Source: Lachnospiraceae bacterium
Lineage (GTDB): Bacteria; Bacillota; Clostridia; Lachnospirales; Lachnospiraceae
NCBI GenBank assembly: GCA_910573755.1
Contig: CAJTBO010000003.1
Location: forward strand, 1-64,000
DNA length: 64,000 nucleotides
Direction of reading: 5' to 3'
A model generated the notes under the pieces. It saw nothing but the letters and a program-made list of their open reading frames with translations, did no database searches and had not been told where the DNA came from. Below, in pieces: positions 51,423 to 61,127 of this stretch. Position numbers and translations under genes: made by a program. Every line of letters starts with the position of its first letter. The stretch's first letter is position 1.

Positions 51423-51427
51423 TATGT

Positions 51428-53047
51428 TTATTTTCCGTTCCGGTATTCTCTTGGCGTACAGCCCACTGTCTTTTTGAAGACAAAGCTGAAATAATGGGGA
51501 TCTTTATACCCCACTTCCGCCGCGATCTCACCGGAATGCTTATCCGTCTGGCGCAGCAGTTTTTTTGCCTTTTCCATCCGCTTCTTTGTGACATATTCAA
51601 TAAAGGTCATCTGCATTTCCTGGCTGAACACGCTGCTGAAGTAGTTGCCGCTGACGCCGATCGCTCCCGCCACACTGTTTAATGAAAGAGAATCTTCGCT
51701 GAAGTTTTCTTCTATATATTCCAGTCCTTTTTTGAGTACACGCTTACCCTGATTTTCACTCTCCCTATCCCGGAGCATCAGCGCCCTCTCCAGCAGTTCC
51801 TGCATATAGTCGTAAATATCCCCGCTGTTGATGGATACCTCCCGCATTTTCTCATGATCGCTCTCCGGCAGTACCTCCTGCTGGCTTATGCCCAGCATTT
51901 CCATATAATTCACTGTCGTAAAGCGCACATTCAGCAGCAGATAATCCCGAAACAGTCTGGATTCCAGCGCCTCTTTCACGCCCGCCAGATAGCCGTTTAT
52001 AAAGTCTTCTATCTCTTCCTGTTTTCCTTCCCTTAAAAATCCCCGGATGATCTCAGGGTTCACTTTTGCGCTGTCCAGAGATTCAAAGCTTTTGATATCC
52101 TTTCCCGGCAGAAATTCCTGCGCATCCTTTTCCGTCAGAATATGCTGCTGGGGATTGAAAAAACGGTGTGCAAGTATATGGTTCACCTTTGTATAGCATT
52201 CCGGCAAAAGAGAAAGCCTCTCCACCGGTTCCCCCACCGCCGCATGCCATTCCATGGAAAACTCTTCCTCCGAGCAGATTTTTACAATATTTGTAAGGCA
52301 TCTTTTTTTCATCTCCTCCATCTGCTCCGCTTCACCCCTGATCAGGACGCCATACAGGCTGATATTCCAGCGAAAGACAAGATATTCCGGAAACCGCATA
52401 AAATACCGGAACAACGCCTCCTTCACTCTGTCAAATCCTTCCGGCTCCCGCATCACTGCTTCCGGATTCTGACGTTTTACCTGCAGGCTCAGGAGCACTA
52501 TATTATAGCAGGGACCGCCCAGCTCCAGCGAAATCTTCGCCGCCTCCTCATAGATCTGCTGCACGGAAAGAGCCCCCCCAAATACCTTTTCCAGAAAATT
52601 TCTGCGGGAATATTCTTCATACTCCTTCATCTCATTCTGAAAGGTATCCAGATAGCTTTTCTGCTCCTGCTCCGTCTCGATCTTCTCCCTGATCTCCAGA
52701 AGTACCTTCCGCAGCGCTCCCCGCGTGACCGGCTTTAAAAGATACTGTTCCACGCCCACACGGATCGCACGCTGAGCATACTCAAATTCATCATAACCGC
52801 TGATAATGATGATCTTGATATCCGGTATTTCCTGTGTTACGATCTGACTCAGTGCCAGCCCGTCCATAAACGGCATTTTAATATCCGTGATCAGCACATC
52901 CGGCCGGATCTTCCTGATCATCGGCAGCGCCATTTCCCCGTCGCTTGCCTCCCCCATAAACTGATAGCCGTACTCCTGCCAGGGAATATTGTTTTTCAAT
53001 CCTTCTCTGACAATACTTTCATCTTCCACCAAAAATACTTTGAGCAT
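51428..53047 (-). CDS. YesN-type response regulator with AraC DNA-binding domain
   Basis: 539 residues. The receiver domain (1-120) has KVFLVEDESIVREGL, the phospho-acceptor in DVLITDIKMPFMDGL (D about 55) and the Lys in YLLKPVTRGAL. A long middle region with coiled-coil segments is followed by an AraC-type double helix-turn-helix at the end (LSLNSVAGAIGVSGNYFSSVF, then GEIAAEVGYKDPHYFSFVFKKTVGCTPREYR). It is read after the kinase and binding-protein genes in one minus-strand unit. It is expected to activate the YtfQ-like transport operon. Confidence 0.92.
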   Translation of the reverse strand: MLKVFLVEDESIVREGLKNNIPWQEYGYQFMGEASDGEMALPMIRKIRPDVLITDIKMPFMDGLALSQIVTQEIPDIKIIIISGYDEFEYAQRAIRVGVEQYLLKPVTRGALRKVLLEIREKIETEQEQKSYLDTFQNEMKEYEEYSRRNFLEKVFGGALSVQQIYEEAAKISLELGGPCYNIVLLSLQVKRQNPEAVMREPEGFDRVKEALFRYFMRFPEYLVFRWNISLYGVLIRGEAEQMEEMKKRCLTNIVKICSEEEFSMEWHAAVGEPVERLSLLPECYTKVNHILAHRFFNPQQHILTEKDAQEFLPGKDIKSFESLDSAKVNPEIIRGFLREGKQEEIEDFINGYLAGVKEALESRLFRDYLLLNVRFTTVNYMEMLGISQQEVLPESDHEKMREVSINSGDIYDYMQELLERALMLRDRESENQGKRVLKKGLEYIEENFSEDSLSLNSVAGAIGVSGNYFSSVFSQEMQMTFIEYVTKKRMEKAKKLLRQTDKHSGEIAAEVGYKDPHYFSFVFKKTVGCTPREYRNGK

Positions 53048-53107
53048 CCGCTTTTCCTCTCCAAAACAGCATTACTGCGACTGCGCAGTTTTTACATCAT
53101 CCGAAAA

Positions 53108-54157
53108 TCAATAGGTTCTGCCGTCCAGAAACTCCGACACGTTATCTTTTGTAAATACATTTTCTTCCACAACATAACTTTTTTCAATCGGTTCCCCTTT
53201 TTCAAGTTTCCGTATGATCATATCGATATAAGCTCCCTGTACAGGATTACATTCAATATCCACGTTAATCATTCCCGCATCCACCATTTCCAGCGCGTCA
53301 TGAATGGCATCAAAAGAAATGACCTTCACTTTTCCATGCTCCCCGAAACTGACACCCGCTTCCTGCATCGCTTCGATCGCGCCCATCGTCATATCGTCAT
53401 TCTGAGATACCAACACATCGATATCGGGATAACGGCGGAGCATACCCCGCATTACTTCCTTCCCTTTTATCGCCGTAAAATCTCCTGTGGCGGATTCCAG
53501 AATATGCCAGTTTTCATGATTTTTTGCGATCTCCTCAAACCCTCTTGTCCTGCCGATCTCCGCTGTAGAACCTATGGTTCCCTGCAGTACCACGATATTG
53601 ATCTCGTCAGACTGCCTGCCTTCTGTACGCAGATATCTTTCCAGCCATCTGCCCGCTTTCTGTCCCTCGTTTCTGGCATCCGTCCCGATCCATGTCGTAT
53701 AAAGGGAATCGTCATCCACATCCACCATACGGTCTATAATGATCACCGGTATCCCCGCATCCTTCGCCTCCTGCAGCACCGTTTCCCAGCCGCTCTCTAT
53801 CACCGGCGCAAATACGATATAATCCACCCGCTGGGAAATAAAACTGCGGATCGCCTTGATCTGGTTTTCCTGCCTCTGGCGGGCATTATTGAAGATAAGG
53901 AAATAGCCCGCATCTTTGGTCAGCGCATCCTGAATCGAAAGAGTATGCGCCGTTCTCCAGCCGGACTCGCTGCCAAGCTGGGATACCCCGACAACGATCA
54001 GGTCTTCTTCATCCGAATCAAAAGGCGCCTGCTCTATTTCAATCTCCCGAAAAATGCCGTGACTGATAAAAAGAAAGGGACCGGCACACAGCAGCAGAAT
54101 ACAGATACCGACATGCCCGAAAATTATTTCCTTCACTTTTTCCATGATCCGCTTCAT
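53108..54157 (-). CDS. Membrane-anchored YtfQ-like sensor protein
   Basis: 349 residues. The N-terminal hydrophobic helix (about 14-35, VGICILLLCAGPFLFISHG) has no lipobox, so it is probably an uncleaved anchor. The binding fold begins VGVSQLGSESGWRTAHTLSIQD and continues with ARQRQENQIKAIRSFISQRV, VLQGTIGSTAEIGRTRGFEE and SATGDFTAIKGKEVMRGM, all close to YtfQ. It is encoded between the kinase (4-nt overlap) and the response regulator, not with permeases. By analogy with XylFII of the XylFII-LytS-YesN system, it is likely to be the sugar-sensing partner of the kinase. Confidence 0.85.
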   Translation of the reverse strand: MKRIMEKVKEIIFGHVGICILLLCAGPFLFISHGIFREIEIEQAPFDSDEEDLIVVGVSQLGSESGWRTAHTLSIQDALTKDAGYFLIFNNARQRQENQIKAIRSFISQRVDYIVFAPVIESGWETVLQEAKDAGIPVIIIDRMVDVDDDSLYTTWIGTDARNEGQKAGRWLERYLRTEGRQSDEINIVVLQGTIGSTAEIGRTRGFEEIAKNHENWHILESATGDFTAIKGKEVMRGMLRRYPDIDVLVSQNDDMTMGAIEAMQEAGVSFGEHGKVKVISFDAIHDALEMVDAGMINVDIECNPVQGAYIDMIIRKLEKGEPIEKSYVVEENVFTKDNVSEFLDGRTY

Positions 54158-55692
54158 GTGTTTCCCTCTTTTTTATATATTTCCGCATTTTCCTGAAAAA
54201 CTTCCCCCGGCAGTTTTTCATGCAGCTTTACTGCCGGAATGACAATACTGACTTTCGTGCCGCCGCCTTTTTTCGACTCTATCGTCATCCCGTACTCCAT
54301 ACCGAAGTTCATGCGTATCCGCTCATTTACATTGGCAAGCCCGAAACCCTTTTCTGTTTCTTTACAGGGTTTTCCTATTTCTGTATTGAGCCGTTTCAGT
54401 TCCTCTTCATCCATACCCACGCCGTTATCCCGCACACACAGTAATATCCTCTCTTCTTTTGGCGAATCGCCTTCTATCATTTTTCCCGTGATCCATATCT
54501 TTCCTTTTGCCCGCTTATATTTAATACCATGATATAAAGAATTCTCCACCAGCGGCTGCAATGTGAGTTTCAATATTTTATATTGATACAATTCCGGTTC
54601 TATATCGATCTCATAATCCAGAATATCCTGGTAGCGCACCTGCTGAATCTCCAGATAACCGCGGATATGCTCCTTTTCTTCCCGGATGGAAATATATTCT
54701 TTTCCCTTGCTCAGGACCAGCCGGAAAAACTCCGAAAGAGCCACGACCATATCTACCGCTTTATCGGGATCGCCGCCCTCTATCAGCCATACGATTGTAT
54801 CCAGCGTATTATACAGAAAATGCGGATTAATCTGCTCCTGCAAAAGCCGCAGTTCCGCATGCCGCATCTTTCTCTCATCCTCCTTGATCTGATGCACCAT
54901 AACTTCCAGATTTTCAGACATGTCATTTACACTGTCCGACAATACTTCCAGTTCGTCCTTCGTCTGCATTTTGGCACGATCCGAGAAATTTCCTTCCGCG
55001 ATCTGGCTGGTGATCCGGCATAGTTCCTGGATCGGTTTTGTAATACTGTTCAATATGGCGCTGGTGATCAGTATTACCGCAGCAACAATACATATCCCCA
55101 GTAAAATACTGATAAAAATGACATGCTCCACTTCTTCGTTCAACTGTATTTTCAACTGTTCAATACTTCTTGTCTGATAATAAATATACTGTTGGATATC
55201 ATCCTGTATCAGTTCCGTCAGAATATAAATATCGTTATACAGCATGTCGATACTTTCTTCATACTGTCCGTCCGTCTCTTTATTTTGCTTGATATCATTC
55301 ACTCTGTCTTCCAGTGTATCTATACTCCGCAAAAGACTCTGCAGCCATATCCGGCTTTCCCTGTCCCTTGTCATCGCCAGCAGGTTATTACTCCCTTCCC
55401 TGAGTTCCTCGATCAGCTTATACGGGTCCTTAAAAGTCCCGTCCTCTTCGATCGTATCAAAAGTAACATTGCTGACCACCAGTTTATAGAGACTTTCATC
55501 CATCTCTTCTTTAAAATTAATATTATAATTATTCGCAACAGTCATACTGCTGACGATCTGGTCATAGGCACGGCTGTAATTTAAAAGCGCCATGATCAGA
55601 TAGATCGTAATATAAAGGATCGGCACCATTGCCACAAGCACCAGTATGATCAGCTTATTTTTCAGCGGATATTTTATTTTTTCAGCAGTCAT
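54154..55692 (-). CDS. YesM/LytS-type sensor histidine kinase
   Basis: 512 residues from the ATG preceded by AGGGAAG; the frame stays open for 45 more codons. There are two transmembrane helices (about 14-40 and 195-225) with an extracellular helical domain between. A HAMP domain follows (SITKPIQELCRITSQIAEGNF). The His_kinase segment has LRLLQEQINPHFLYNTLDTI (phospho-His in PHFLYN), N-box LTLQPLVENSLYHGIK and G-box VRDNGVGMDEEELKRLN. The outer domain has no PAS or Cache that I can see, in keeping with sensing through the anchored binding protein. Confidence 0.92.
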   Translation of the reverse strand: MTAEKIKYPLKNKLIILVLVAMVPILYITIYLIMALLNYSRAYDQIVSSMTVANNYNINFKEEMDESLYKLVVSNVTFDTIEEDGTFKDPYKLIEELREGSNNLLAMTRDRESRIWLQSLLRSIDTLEDRVNDIKQNKETDGQYEESIDMLYNDIYILTELIQDDIQQYIYYQTRSIEQLKIQLNEEVEHVIFISILLGICIVAAVILITSAILNSITKPIQELCRITSQIAEGNFSDRAKMQTKDELEVLSDSVNDMSENLEVMVHQIKEDERKMRHAELRLLQEQINPHFLYNTLDTIVWLIEGGDPDKAVDMVVALSEFFRLVLSKGKEYISIREEKEHIRGYLEIQQVRYQDILDYEIDIEPELYQYKILKLTLQPLVENSLYHGIKYKRAKGKIWITGKMIEGDSPKEERILLCVRDNGVGMDEEELKRLNTEIGKPCKETEKGFGLANVNERIRMNFGMEYGMTIESKKGGGTKVSIVIPAVKLHEKLPGEVFQENAEIYKKEGNT

Positions 55693-55926
55693 GGCAGCTT
55701 CCCTATTTATTGTCATCATGCATAAATTATTATTTTCTGACAGGCATCCCCTGCGGCGGGGCTCTGCCGTATTTTTGCTCAATCTTTTATTTATCCATAT
55801 TTTATCAAGCAGTTTCCCCGAATGCAACCGCGAGATTTTGACAAATGCTCTTTAGTGTGCTAAACTGTTAAAGATTTGTATGAAAATTCAATAAATACAA
55901 ATTATTATGAGGAGGAAAAATTTATT

Positions 55927-57450
55927 ATGTTGACACAAAGCTGTATTATCCTTGCTATTGTAGTCTATCTGTGCGGAATGCTCTACATAGGCATCTCTTT
56001 TTCCAGAAAGAATTCCAATACAGATGATTTTTATCTGGGCGGAAGGACGCTCGGCCCTTTCGTTACCGCCATGAGTGCGGAGGCTTCCGACATGAGCAGC
56101 TATCTGCTGATGGGACTTCCCGGACTGGCTTATCTCTCCGGCCTTGCCGATGTGGGCTGGACGGTGATCGGACTGGCGGCAGGCACCTATCTAAACTGGC
56201 TCATCGTCTCCAAAAAGATCCGCCGCTATTCCCATGCGGTAGGGGCTATCACCATACCTGATTTCTTTGCCAGGCGTTACGGCGACCGGAAAAATGTGCT
56301 GACAGCCATTGCCGCTGTCATCATCATCATTTTCTTTATTCCCTACACCGCATCCGGTTTTTCCGCCTGCGGCAAATTGTTCAGCACGCTGTTCGGCATG
56401 AATTACATGGTAGCGATGATCGTATCTGCCGTCATTATCGTAACCTACTGCGCCTTCGGCGGGTTCCTTGCGGTAAGCACCACCGACCTGATCCAGAGCA
56501 TTATCATGACCATCGCACTGTTTATCGTGATCGGTTTCGGCGTGGTACAGGCAGGCGGCAGTGCAGCGGTAATCGAAAACGCGAAAGCCCTGCCCGGTTA
56601 TTTAAGCTTCGTACAGACCTATTCCGCCGATACCGGCAGCGCTTCCCCCTATACGCCGCTGACCATCGTATCCACCCTTGCATGGGGGCTCGGATACTTC
56701 GGCATGCCCCATATCCTGCTTCGGTTTATGGCGATCAAAGATGAGGAGAAGCTGGCGCTGTCCAGAAGGGTGGCAAGCATCTGGGTAGTCATTTCCATGG
56801 CTGTCGCTATTTTGATCGGCATCATCGGTTACGGCATGACACAGGCGGGTGTGATCCCGGCTCTGGAAGACTCCGAAACGATCATTATTCAGATCGCGGG
56901 ATATTTAAGCAAATTCGGTATTTTTCCCGCTTTGGTGGCAGGTGTGATCATGGCGGGCATTCTCGCTGCCACGATGTCTACAGCCGATTCCCAGCTTTTA
57001 ACCGCTGCCTCCGGTATTTCCCAGAATATTATTCAGGACTTCTTCGGTATCAAACTGAAAGAACAAACCGCCATGGTCATTGCAAGATGTACCGTCATCG
57101 CTATTGCCGTGATCGGCATCTTTTTGGCAAGGGACCCGAACAGCTCCGTCTTCCAGATCGTATCCTTTGCATGGGCAGGCTTCGGCGCAACCTTCGGGCC
57201 CGTTGTCCTCTGCGCACTGTTCTGGAAACGCTCCAATAAATGGGGCGCGCTGGCAGGCATGATCTCCGGCGGTATTATGATCTTTATTTGGAAATTCGGT
57301 ATTGCGAAACTCGGCGGCGCTTTTAATATTTATGAACTGCTGCCCGCATTTATTGTCGGCTGTCTCTTCAATATCGCAGTCAGCCTGCTGACACCTGCAC
57401 CGGAAGAAGAGATCACGAAAATATTTGATCAGGTAAATAATATACCCTGA
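55927..57450 (+). CDS. Sodium:solute symporter (PutP-like)
   Basis: 507 residues from the ATG after AGGAGG (11-nt spacing); the open frame starts 17 codons earlier. About 13 hydrophobic helices follow the SSS family. Characteristic stretches are TDDFYLGGRTLGPFVTAMSAEASDMSSYLLMGLPG and GILAATMSTADSQLLTAAS, the conserved sodium-site segment. These match PutP (proline) most closely, although related carriers take other substrates. It is followed after 40 nt by a Crp/Fnr regulator gene and may share its transcript. Confidence 0.88.
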   Translation: MLTQSCIILAIVVYLCGMLYIGISFSRKNSNTDDFYLGGRTLGPFVTAMSAEASDMSSYLLMGLPGLAYLSGLADVGWTVIGLAAGTYLNWLIVSKKIRRYSHAVGAITIPDFFARRYGDRKNVLTAIAAVIIIIFFIPYTASGFSACGKLFSTLFGMNYMVAMIVSAVIIVTYCAFGGFLAVSTTDLIQSIIMTIALFIVIGFGVVQAGGSAAVIENAKALPGYLSFVQTYSADTGSASPYTPLTIVSTLAWGLGYFGMPHILLRFMAIKDEEKLALSRRVASIWVVISMAVAILIGIIGYGMTQAGVIPALEDSETIIIQIAGYLSKFGIFPALVAGVIMAGILAATMSTADSQLLTAASGISQNIIQDFFGIKLKEQTAMVIARCTVIAIAVIGIFLARDPNSSVFQIVSFAWAGFGATFGPVVLCALFWKRSNKWGALAGMISGGIMIFIWKFGIAKLGGAFNIYELLPAFIVGCLFNIAVSLLTPAPEEEITKIFDQVNNIP

Positions 57451-57490
57451 ATATGAATATAATTGTCCATATGGCAGAGAGGGGTATACT

Positions 57491-58150
57491 ATGAGCTTTG
57501 AAACCTACTTCCCGGTATGGGATAAATTAAATACATGCCAGAAAAACCGCATTCTGGATGGACTGACCGCAAGGCAGGTCAAAAAAGGGACCATACTTCA
57601 CAACGGCAGCATGGACTGCACCGGCCTGCTTCTGGTCAGATCGGGCCAGCTTCGTGCTTTCATTCTTTCTGACGAGGGGCGTGAGATCACTATCTATCGC
57701 CTGTTTGACAGGGATCTATGCCTGTTTTCCGCCTCCTGCATGGTTCGTTCCATTCAGTTTGAAGTGACCGTTGAGGCGGAAAAGGACACCGAACTGTGGC
57801 TCATCCCGACTGAGATCTATCAGAGTATCATGAAGGAATCCGCCCCGGTGGCAAACTACACCAACGAACTGATGGCATCCCGCTTTTCCGATGTGATGTG
57901 GCTGCTCGAACAGATCATGTGGAAAAGCCTTGATAAACGTGTTGCGGCATTTTTACTGGAAGAATCTTCCATCAATGAAACCAGTGAATTAAAAATTACC
58001 CATGAAGCCATTGCCAATCATCTTGGCTCCCATAGGGAAGTCATCACCCGAATGCTTCACTATTTCCAGAACGAGAAAATGGTCAGGCTGTCCCGCGGGA
58101 CAGTGACCATTTTGAATAAGGAAAAGCTGGAGGCATTACAGGATACATAA
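57491..58150 (+). CDS. Crp/Fnr-family transcriptional regulator
   Basis: 219 residues. The N-terminal cyclic-nucleotide-binding-type beta barrel (about 15-130, LVRSGQLRAFILSDEGREITIYRLFDRDLCLFSASCM) is followed by a C-terminal winged helix (about 150-215, LKITHEAIANHLGSHREVITRMLHYFQNEKMV). The N-terminal Cys pattern of Fe-S FNR is not seen; Cys residues occur at 45 and inside the barrel. Effector and targets are unknown. The adjacent symporter or the convergent CoA-disulfide-reductase genes are plausible targets. Confidence 0.9.
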   Translation: MSFETYFPVWDKLNTCQKNRILDGLTARQVKKGTILHNGSMDCTGLLLVRSGQLRAFILSDEGREITIYRLFDRDLCLFSASCMVRSIQFEVTVEAEKDTELWLIPTEIYQSIMKESAPVANYTNELMASRFSDVMWLLEQIMWKSLDKRVAAFLLEESSINETSELKITHEAIANHLGSHREVITRMLHYFQNEKMVRLSRGTVTILNKEKLEALQDT

Positions 58151-58161
58151 AAAAAATTTAT

Positions 58162-59853
58162 TTACTTATCCATTCCGCAGGCATATGCTGTCCCAATCGG
58201 CACACGGTCATGCATGACTGCATCATAGAAACGAAAACCGCCGGAGAAATTCCAGGCTTCATAGCCGTTCCCTTCCAGAATCCGGCTGGCAATATAGCTG
58301 CGCAGCCCACTCTGGCAGATGACATAGACCGGTTTTTCTTTTTCGATCTCTCCCAGCCTCTCCCGCAGTTCATCCACAGGGATATTGATAAATCCTTCGA
58401 TATGTCCGTCTTCAAACTCTTCCTTTGTTCTTACATCCAGCAGGGTGATGCTGCCGTCATGAGGTAATTTCTCCATATCAGCCAGATGCCACTGCTTCAG
58501 CATGCCTCCGGCGATATTGTCGATCATAAAGCCAGCCATATTCACAGGATCTTTTGCGGAAGAATAGGGCGGTGCGTAGGCAAGATCAAGATCTTTCAGC
58601 TCTGTTGCCCTCATGCCTGCATGAATGGCGGCAGCCAGTACATCAATGCGTTTATCCACACCCTCAGCCCCCACAATCTGGGCTCCCAGCAGACGATAAG
58701 TTTTCTTTTCAAAGACCACCTTCATGGTCATCACTTTGCCGCCGGGATAATAACCTGCATGACTCAGAGGAGAGAGAATGACCGTATCTGCATCCAGTCC
58801 TGCTTTTTTCGCGTTTGTCTCATTGATGCCGGTGACAGCGGCCGTCAAGCCAAATACTTTGATGACTGAACTGCCCTGACTGCCCGGATAACGGCTGTCG
58901 CCGCCGCAGATATTGTCTGCGGCAATACGCCCCTGTCTGTTGGCAGGGCCTGCCAGAGAAATCAGAGCATCCTCGCCGGTCACATAATGCTTTACCTGCA
59001 CCGCATCTCCTATGGCATAGATATCCGGCATTGATGTCTCCATCCGGTCGTTTACAACGATGCTGCCCCTGATGCCAAGTTCCAGACCGGCTTCCTTTGC
59101 CAGCGTCGTATCAGGCGTGACACCGATAGCCAGCACCACCATATCCGCATGAAGGGGCTCGCTGTCTTTCAAAAGAACATCCACACCCTCTTCTTTTTCT
59201 TCAAAGCCTTCCACGGTATAACCCAAAGCCAGCTTCACACCATACTTGCGCATTTCACCGTGAATCATGGACGCCATATCCGCATCAAAAGGATTCATGA
59301 GCTGTTTAGGACGCTGAACGATAGTCACATCCATACCTGTCTCCCGCAAATTCTCTGCCAACTCCAGACCGATGAAGCCGCCGCCTGCCAGAACCGCGGA
59401 CCCGGGATTATGTTTGTCGATATACGTCTTGATCCGAAGAGTATCTTCCACAGTGCGAAGGGTAAACAGCCTGTCAATCCCTACACCGGGCAGCCTCGGC
59501 TGTGTTGGTCTTGCACCGGGAGACAGGATCAGTTTGTCATAACTTTCCTCGAACTCCTGACCGGTTTCCAGATTCTTTACGGAAACAGTTTTGCGTTCCG
59601 GGTGGATGGCTGTTACCTCGTGATGCACCTTCATATCCACACGAAAACGGGAAAAGAAACTCTCAGGCGTTTGCAAAGTCAGATCTTCCGGGTCGGTGAT
59701 CACATCGCCGATATAATACGGCAGACCGCAATTTGCATAGGAGACATATCCCGAACGCTCAAAGACAATGATTCTGGCATGTTCATCCAATCTTCTGATT
59801 CTTGCTGCTGCTGTGGCACCGCCTGCCACACCTCCTACAATGACAACCTTCAT
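58162..59853 (-). CDS. CoA-disulfide reductase fused to rhodanese
   Basis: 563 residues from the ATG after AGGTGG. An FAD/NADH oxidoreductase spans about 1-445 with VIVGGVAGGATAAARIRR (FAD loop), the redox Cys in YANCGLPYYIG (C42), a second dinucleotide fold GSAVLAGGGFIGLELAENL and a C-terminal dimerisation domain. A rhodanese domain (about 465-563) carries the active Cys513 in VICQSGLRSYIA. This is the CoADR-RHD family, which reduces CoA disulfides, persulfides or polysulfide, linking sulfur and redox balance. It is followed from the same operon side by a single-domain rhodanese gene one base upstream. Confidence 0.93.
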   Translation of the reverse strand: MKVVIVGGVAGGATAAARIRRLDEHARIIVFERSGYVSYANCGLPYYIGDVITDPEDLTLQTPESFFSRFRVDMKVHHEVTAIHPERKTVSVKNLETGQEFEESYDKLILSPGARPTQPRLPGVGIDRLFTLRTVEDTLRIKTYIDKHNPGSAVLAGGGFIGLELAENLRETGMDVTIVQRPKQLMNPFDADMASMIHGEMRKYGVKLALGYTVEGFEEKEEGVDVLLKDSEPLHADMVVLAIGVTPDTTLAKEAGLELGIRGSIVVNDRMETSMPDIYAIGDAVQVKHYVTGEDALISLAGPANRQGRIAADNICGGDSRYPGSQGSSVIKVFGLTAAVTGINETNAKKAGLDADTVILSPLSHAGYYPGGKVMTMKVVFEKKTYRLLGAQIVGAEGVDKRIDVLAAAIHAGMRATELKDLDLAYAPPYSSAKDPVNMAGFMIDNIAGGMLKQWHLADMEKLPHDGSITLLDVRTKEEFEDGHIEGFINIPVDELRERLGEIEKEKPVYVICQSGLRSYIASRILEGNGYEAWNFSGGFRFYDAVMHDRVPIGTAYACGMDK

Positions 59854-59854
59854 G

Positions 59855-60175
59855 TTATTGTTCCACCTTTCCTGAATAAGCGGCAATACCGCCGATATTG
59901 TTTACATTGGAATATCCCATCCGCTGCAGTATGGCTGCTGCCTGACGGCTGCGGGAACCGGAATAGCAATACACAAACAGCGGAGTCTCTTTACTTTTTG
60001 CCACAGAAGCTACTCTGTCCATGCTCTGAAGCGCTACATTGACACTGCCGGGAATATGTCCCTCCCGATATTCATCCGGAGTTCGTACATCCAGCAAAAC
60101 AGCACCGGGAAGCGCCCTGTATTCTTTTACCCCCTGATCAATGTCCGGTTGTTTCAAAAAATCTAAAAATCCCAT
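59855..60175 (-). CDS. Single-domain rhodanese sulfurtransferase
   Basis: 106 residues. The rhodanese fold is shown by LLDVRTPDEYREGHIPGSVNV and the active-site loop VYCYSGSRSRQAA with Cys70. There is no signal peptide. Its stop is one base before the ATG of the CoADR-rhodanese gene, so both are translated from one message and probably pass sulfane sulfur between them. AAGGAAGGT precedes the start. Confidence 0.93.
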   Translation of the reverse strand: MGFLDFLKQPDIDQGVKEYRALPGAVLLDVRTPDEYREGHIPGSVNVALQSMDRVASVAKSKETPLFVYCYSGSRSRQAAAILQRMGYSNVNNIGGIAAYSGKVEQ

Positions 60176-60265
60176 TATAGTACCTTCCTTTTTCTTTTAT
60201 GCCTTCATTATAAATGAAAACAATATCGGTTTCCGTGATGATATCACCTAACATTCGTTGCCGGA

Positions 60266-60313
60266 CCTGTAAAAACCGCGCTTCCATCATTTTGAAAGCG
60301 CGGTTTTTACAGG
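60266..60313 (-). terminator. Strong terminator after the sortase gene
   Basis: A perfect 18-bp stem, CCTGTAAAAACCGCGCTT (60266-60283) with AAGCGCGGTTTTTACAGG (60296-60313), and a 12-nt loop. It is symmetric with internal A and T runs, so it can stop transcription both ways, and it isolates the sortase gene from the rhodanese operon. Confidence 0.85.
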
Positions 60314-60359
60314 TTTTATCCTTAATTTCTCCGGTATTTAATAAAATGCCTTTTTATTT

Positions 60360-61127
60360 TCAATCCTCATTAAACGGTACCAGCATTCCATGCAGTACAT
60401 ATCTGGCATCCTCGTAAACATATTCACAGGTAGATAACAGCACATACTTTCCGTTCGGATCCGTCTCTATATCCGCACGGAAGTCCGAGTTGGCACGTGC
60501 CATCTGCAGATAATCACTCAATTCCCGGCATGGTCCCTGAAAAATCGTGTAGGTATCCGAAGCCGCCGGCGTTGTATACCCGCTGAATAGTTTTATCTGG
60601 TAATTCTGTTCCGGCGTCAAAAGCCAGAACACCGGATGTTCTTCATAATATTCCTGATCCGCCCAGTTTCTGAGCGTCGCAAACATGGAACCATTCTTCA
60701 TATGATGTCCGTAAATGATCGTATTGGAATCCGCAAACCCCGGTGTATTAAGCGCCTCAACAAATATGGAACCTGCCCGGTTCTCCGTCCTGTCATATGT
60801 ATGACTCAAATAAAAATCATTATCTTCTCCCTGCAGCACCGGATAATTAATATCCGTCCCTTCACAATAGATCCAGCCTACCACATCACTGTTTACACTC
60901 TGCAGCGCCGCGAAGTCCACGGTGATCGGCACACTCTCCGCCGTCTTTTCCCCCATATCCTCCGAAGAGTCTTCTTTCCCTGTTTTCACCGTAAACTTTG
61001 ATGCAGACTCTTCATATAACTTATCTGTCATACGGTATCCCAACAGGATCTGCAGAAGAAACGCCAGAGAGGAAAAAAAGATGATGCATAATATTATTGT
61101 CAGAACTATCCTGATTTTTTTATTCAT
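60360..61127 (-). CDS. Class B sortase
   Basis: 255 residues. An N-terminal anchor helix (about 6-30) precedes the sortase fold. The catalytic triad is visible: His141/142 in YGHHMKNGSMFATL, Cys234 in LLSTCEYVYED and Arg242 in EDARYVLHG. These loops match class B (SrtB). Sortases cut a sorting motif and join the protein to the cell wall or to another surface protein. Its neighbours upstream on the strand are a SipW-type signal peptidase and two surface proteins, which are likely clients although neither has a canonical LPXTG or NPQTN motif. Confidence 0.9.
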   Translation of the reverse strand: MNKKIRIVLTIILCIIFFSSLAFLLQILLGYRMTDKLYEESASKFTVKTGKEDSSEDMGEKTAESVPITVDFAALQSVNSDVVGWIYCEGTDINYPVLQGEDNDFYLSHTYDRTENRAGSIFVEALNTPGFADSNTIIYGHHMKNGSMFATLRNWADQEYYEEHPVFWLLTPEQNYQIKLFSGYTTPAASDTYTIFQGPCRELSDYLQMARANSDFRADIETDPNGKYVLLSTCEYVYEDARYVLHGMLVPFNED

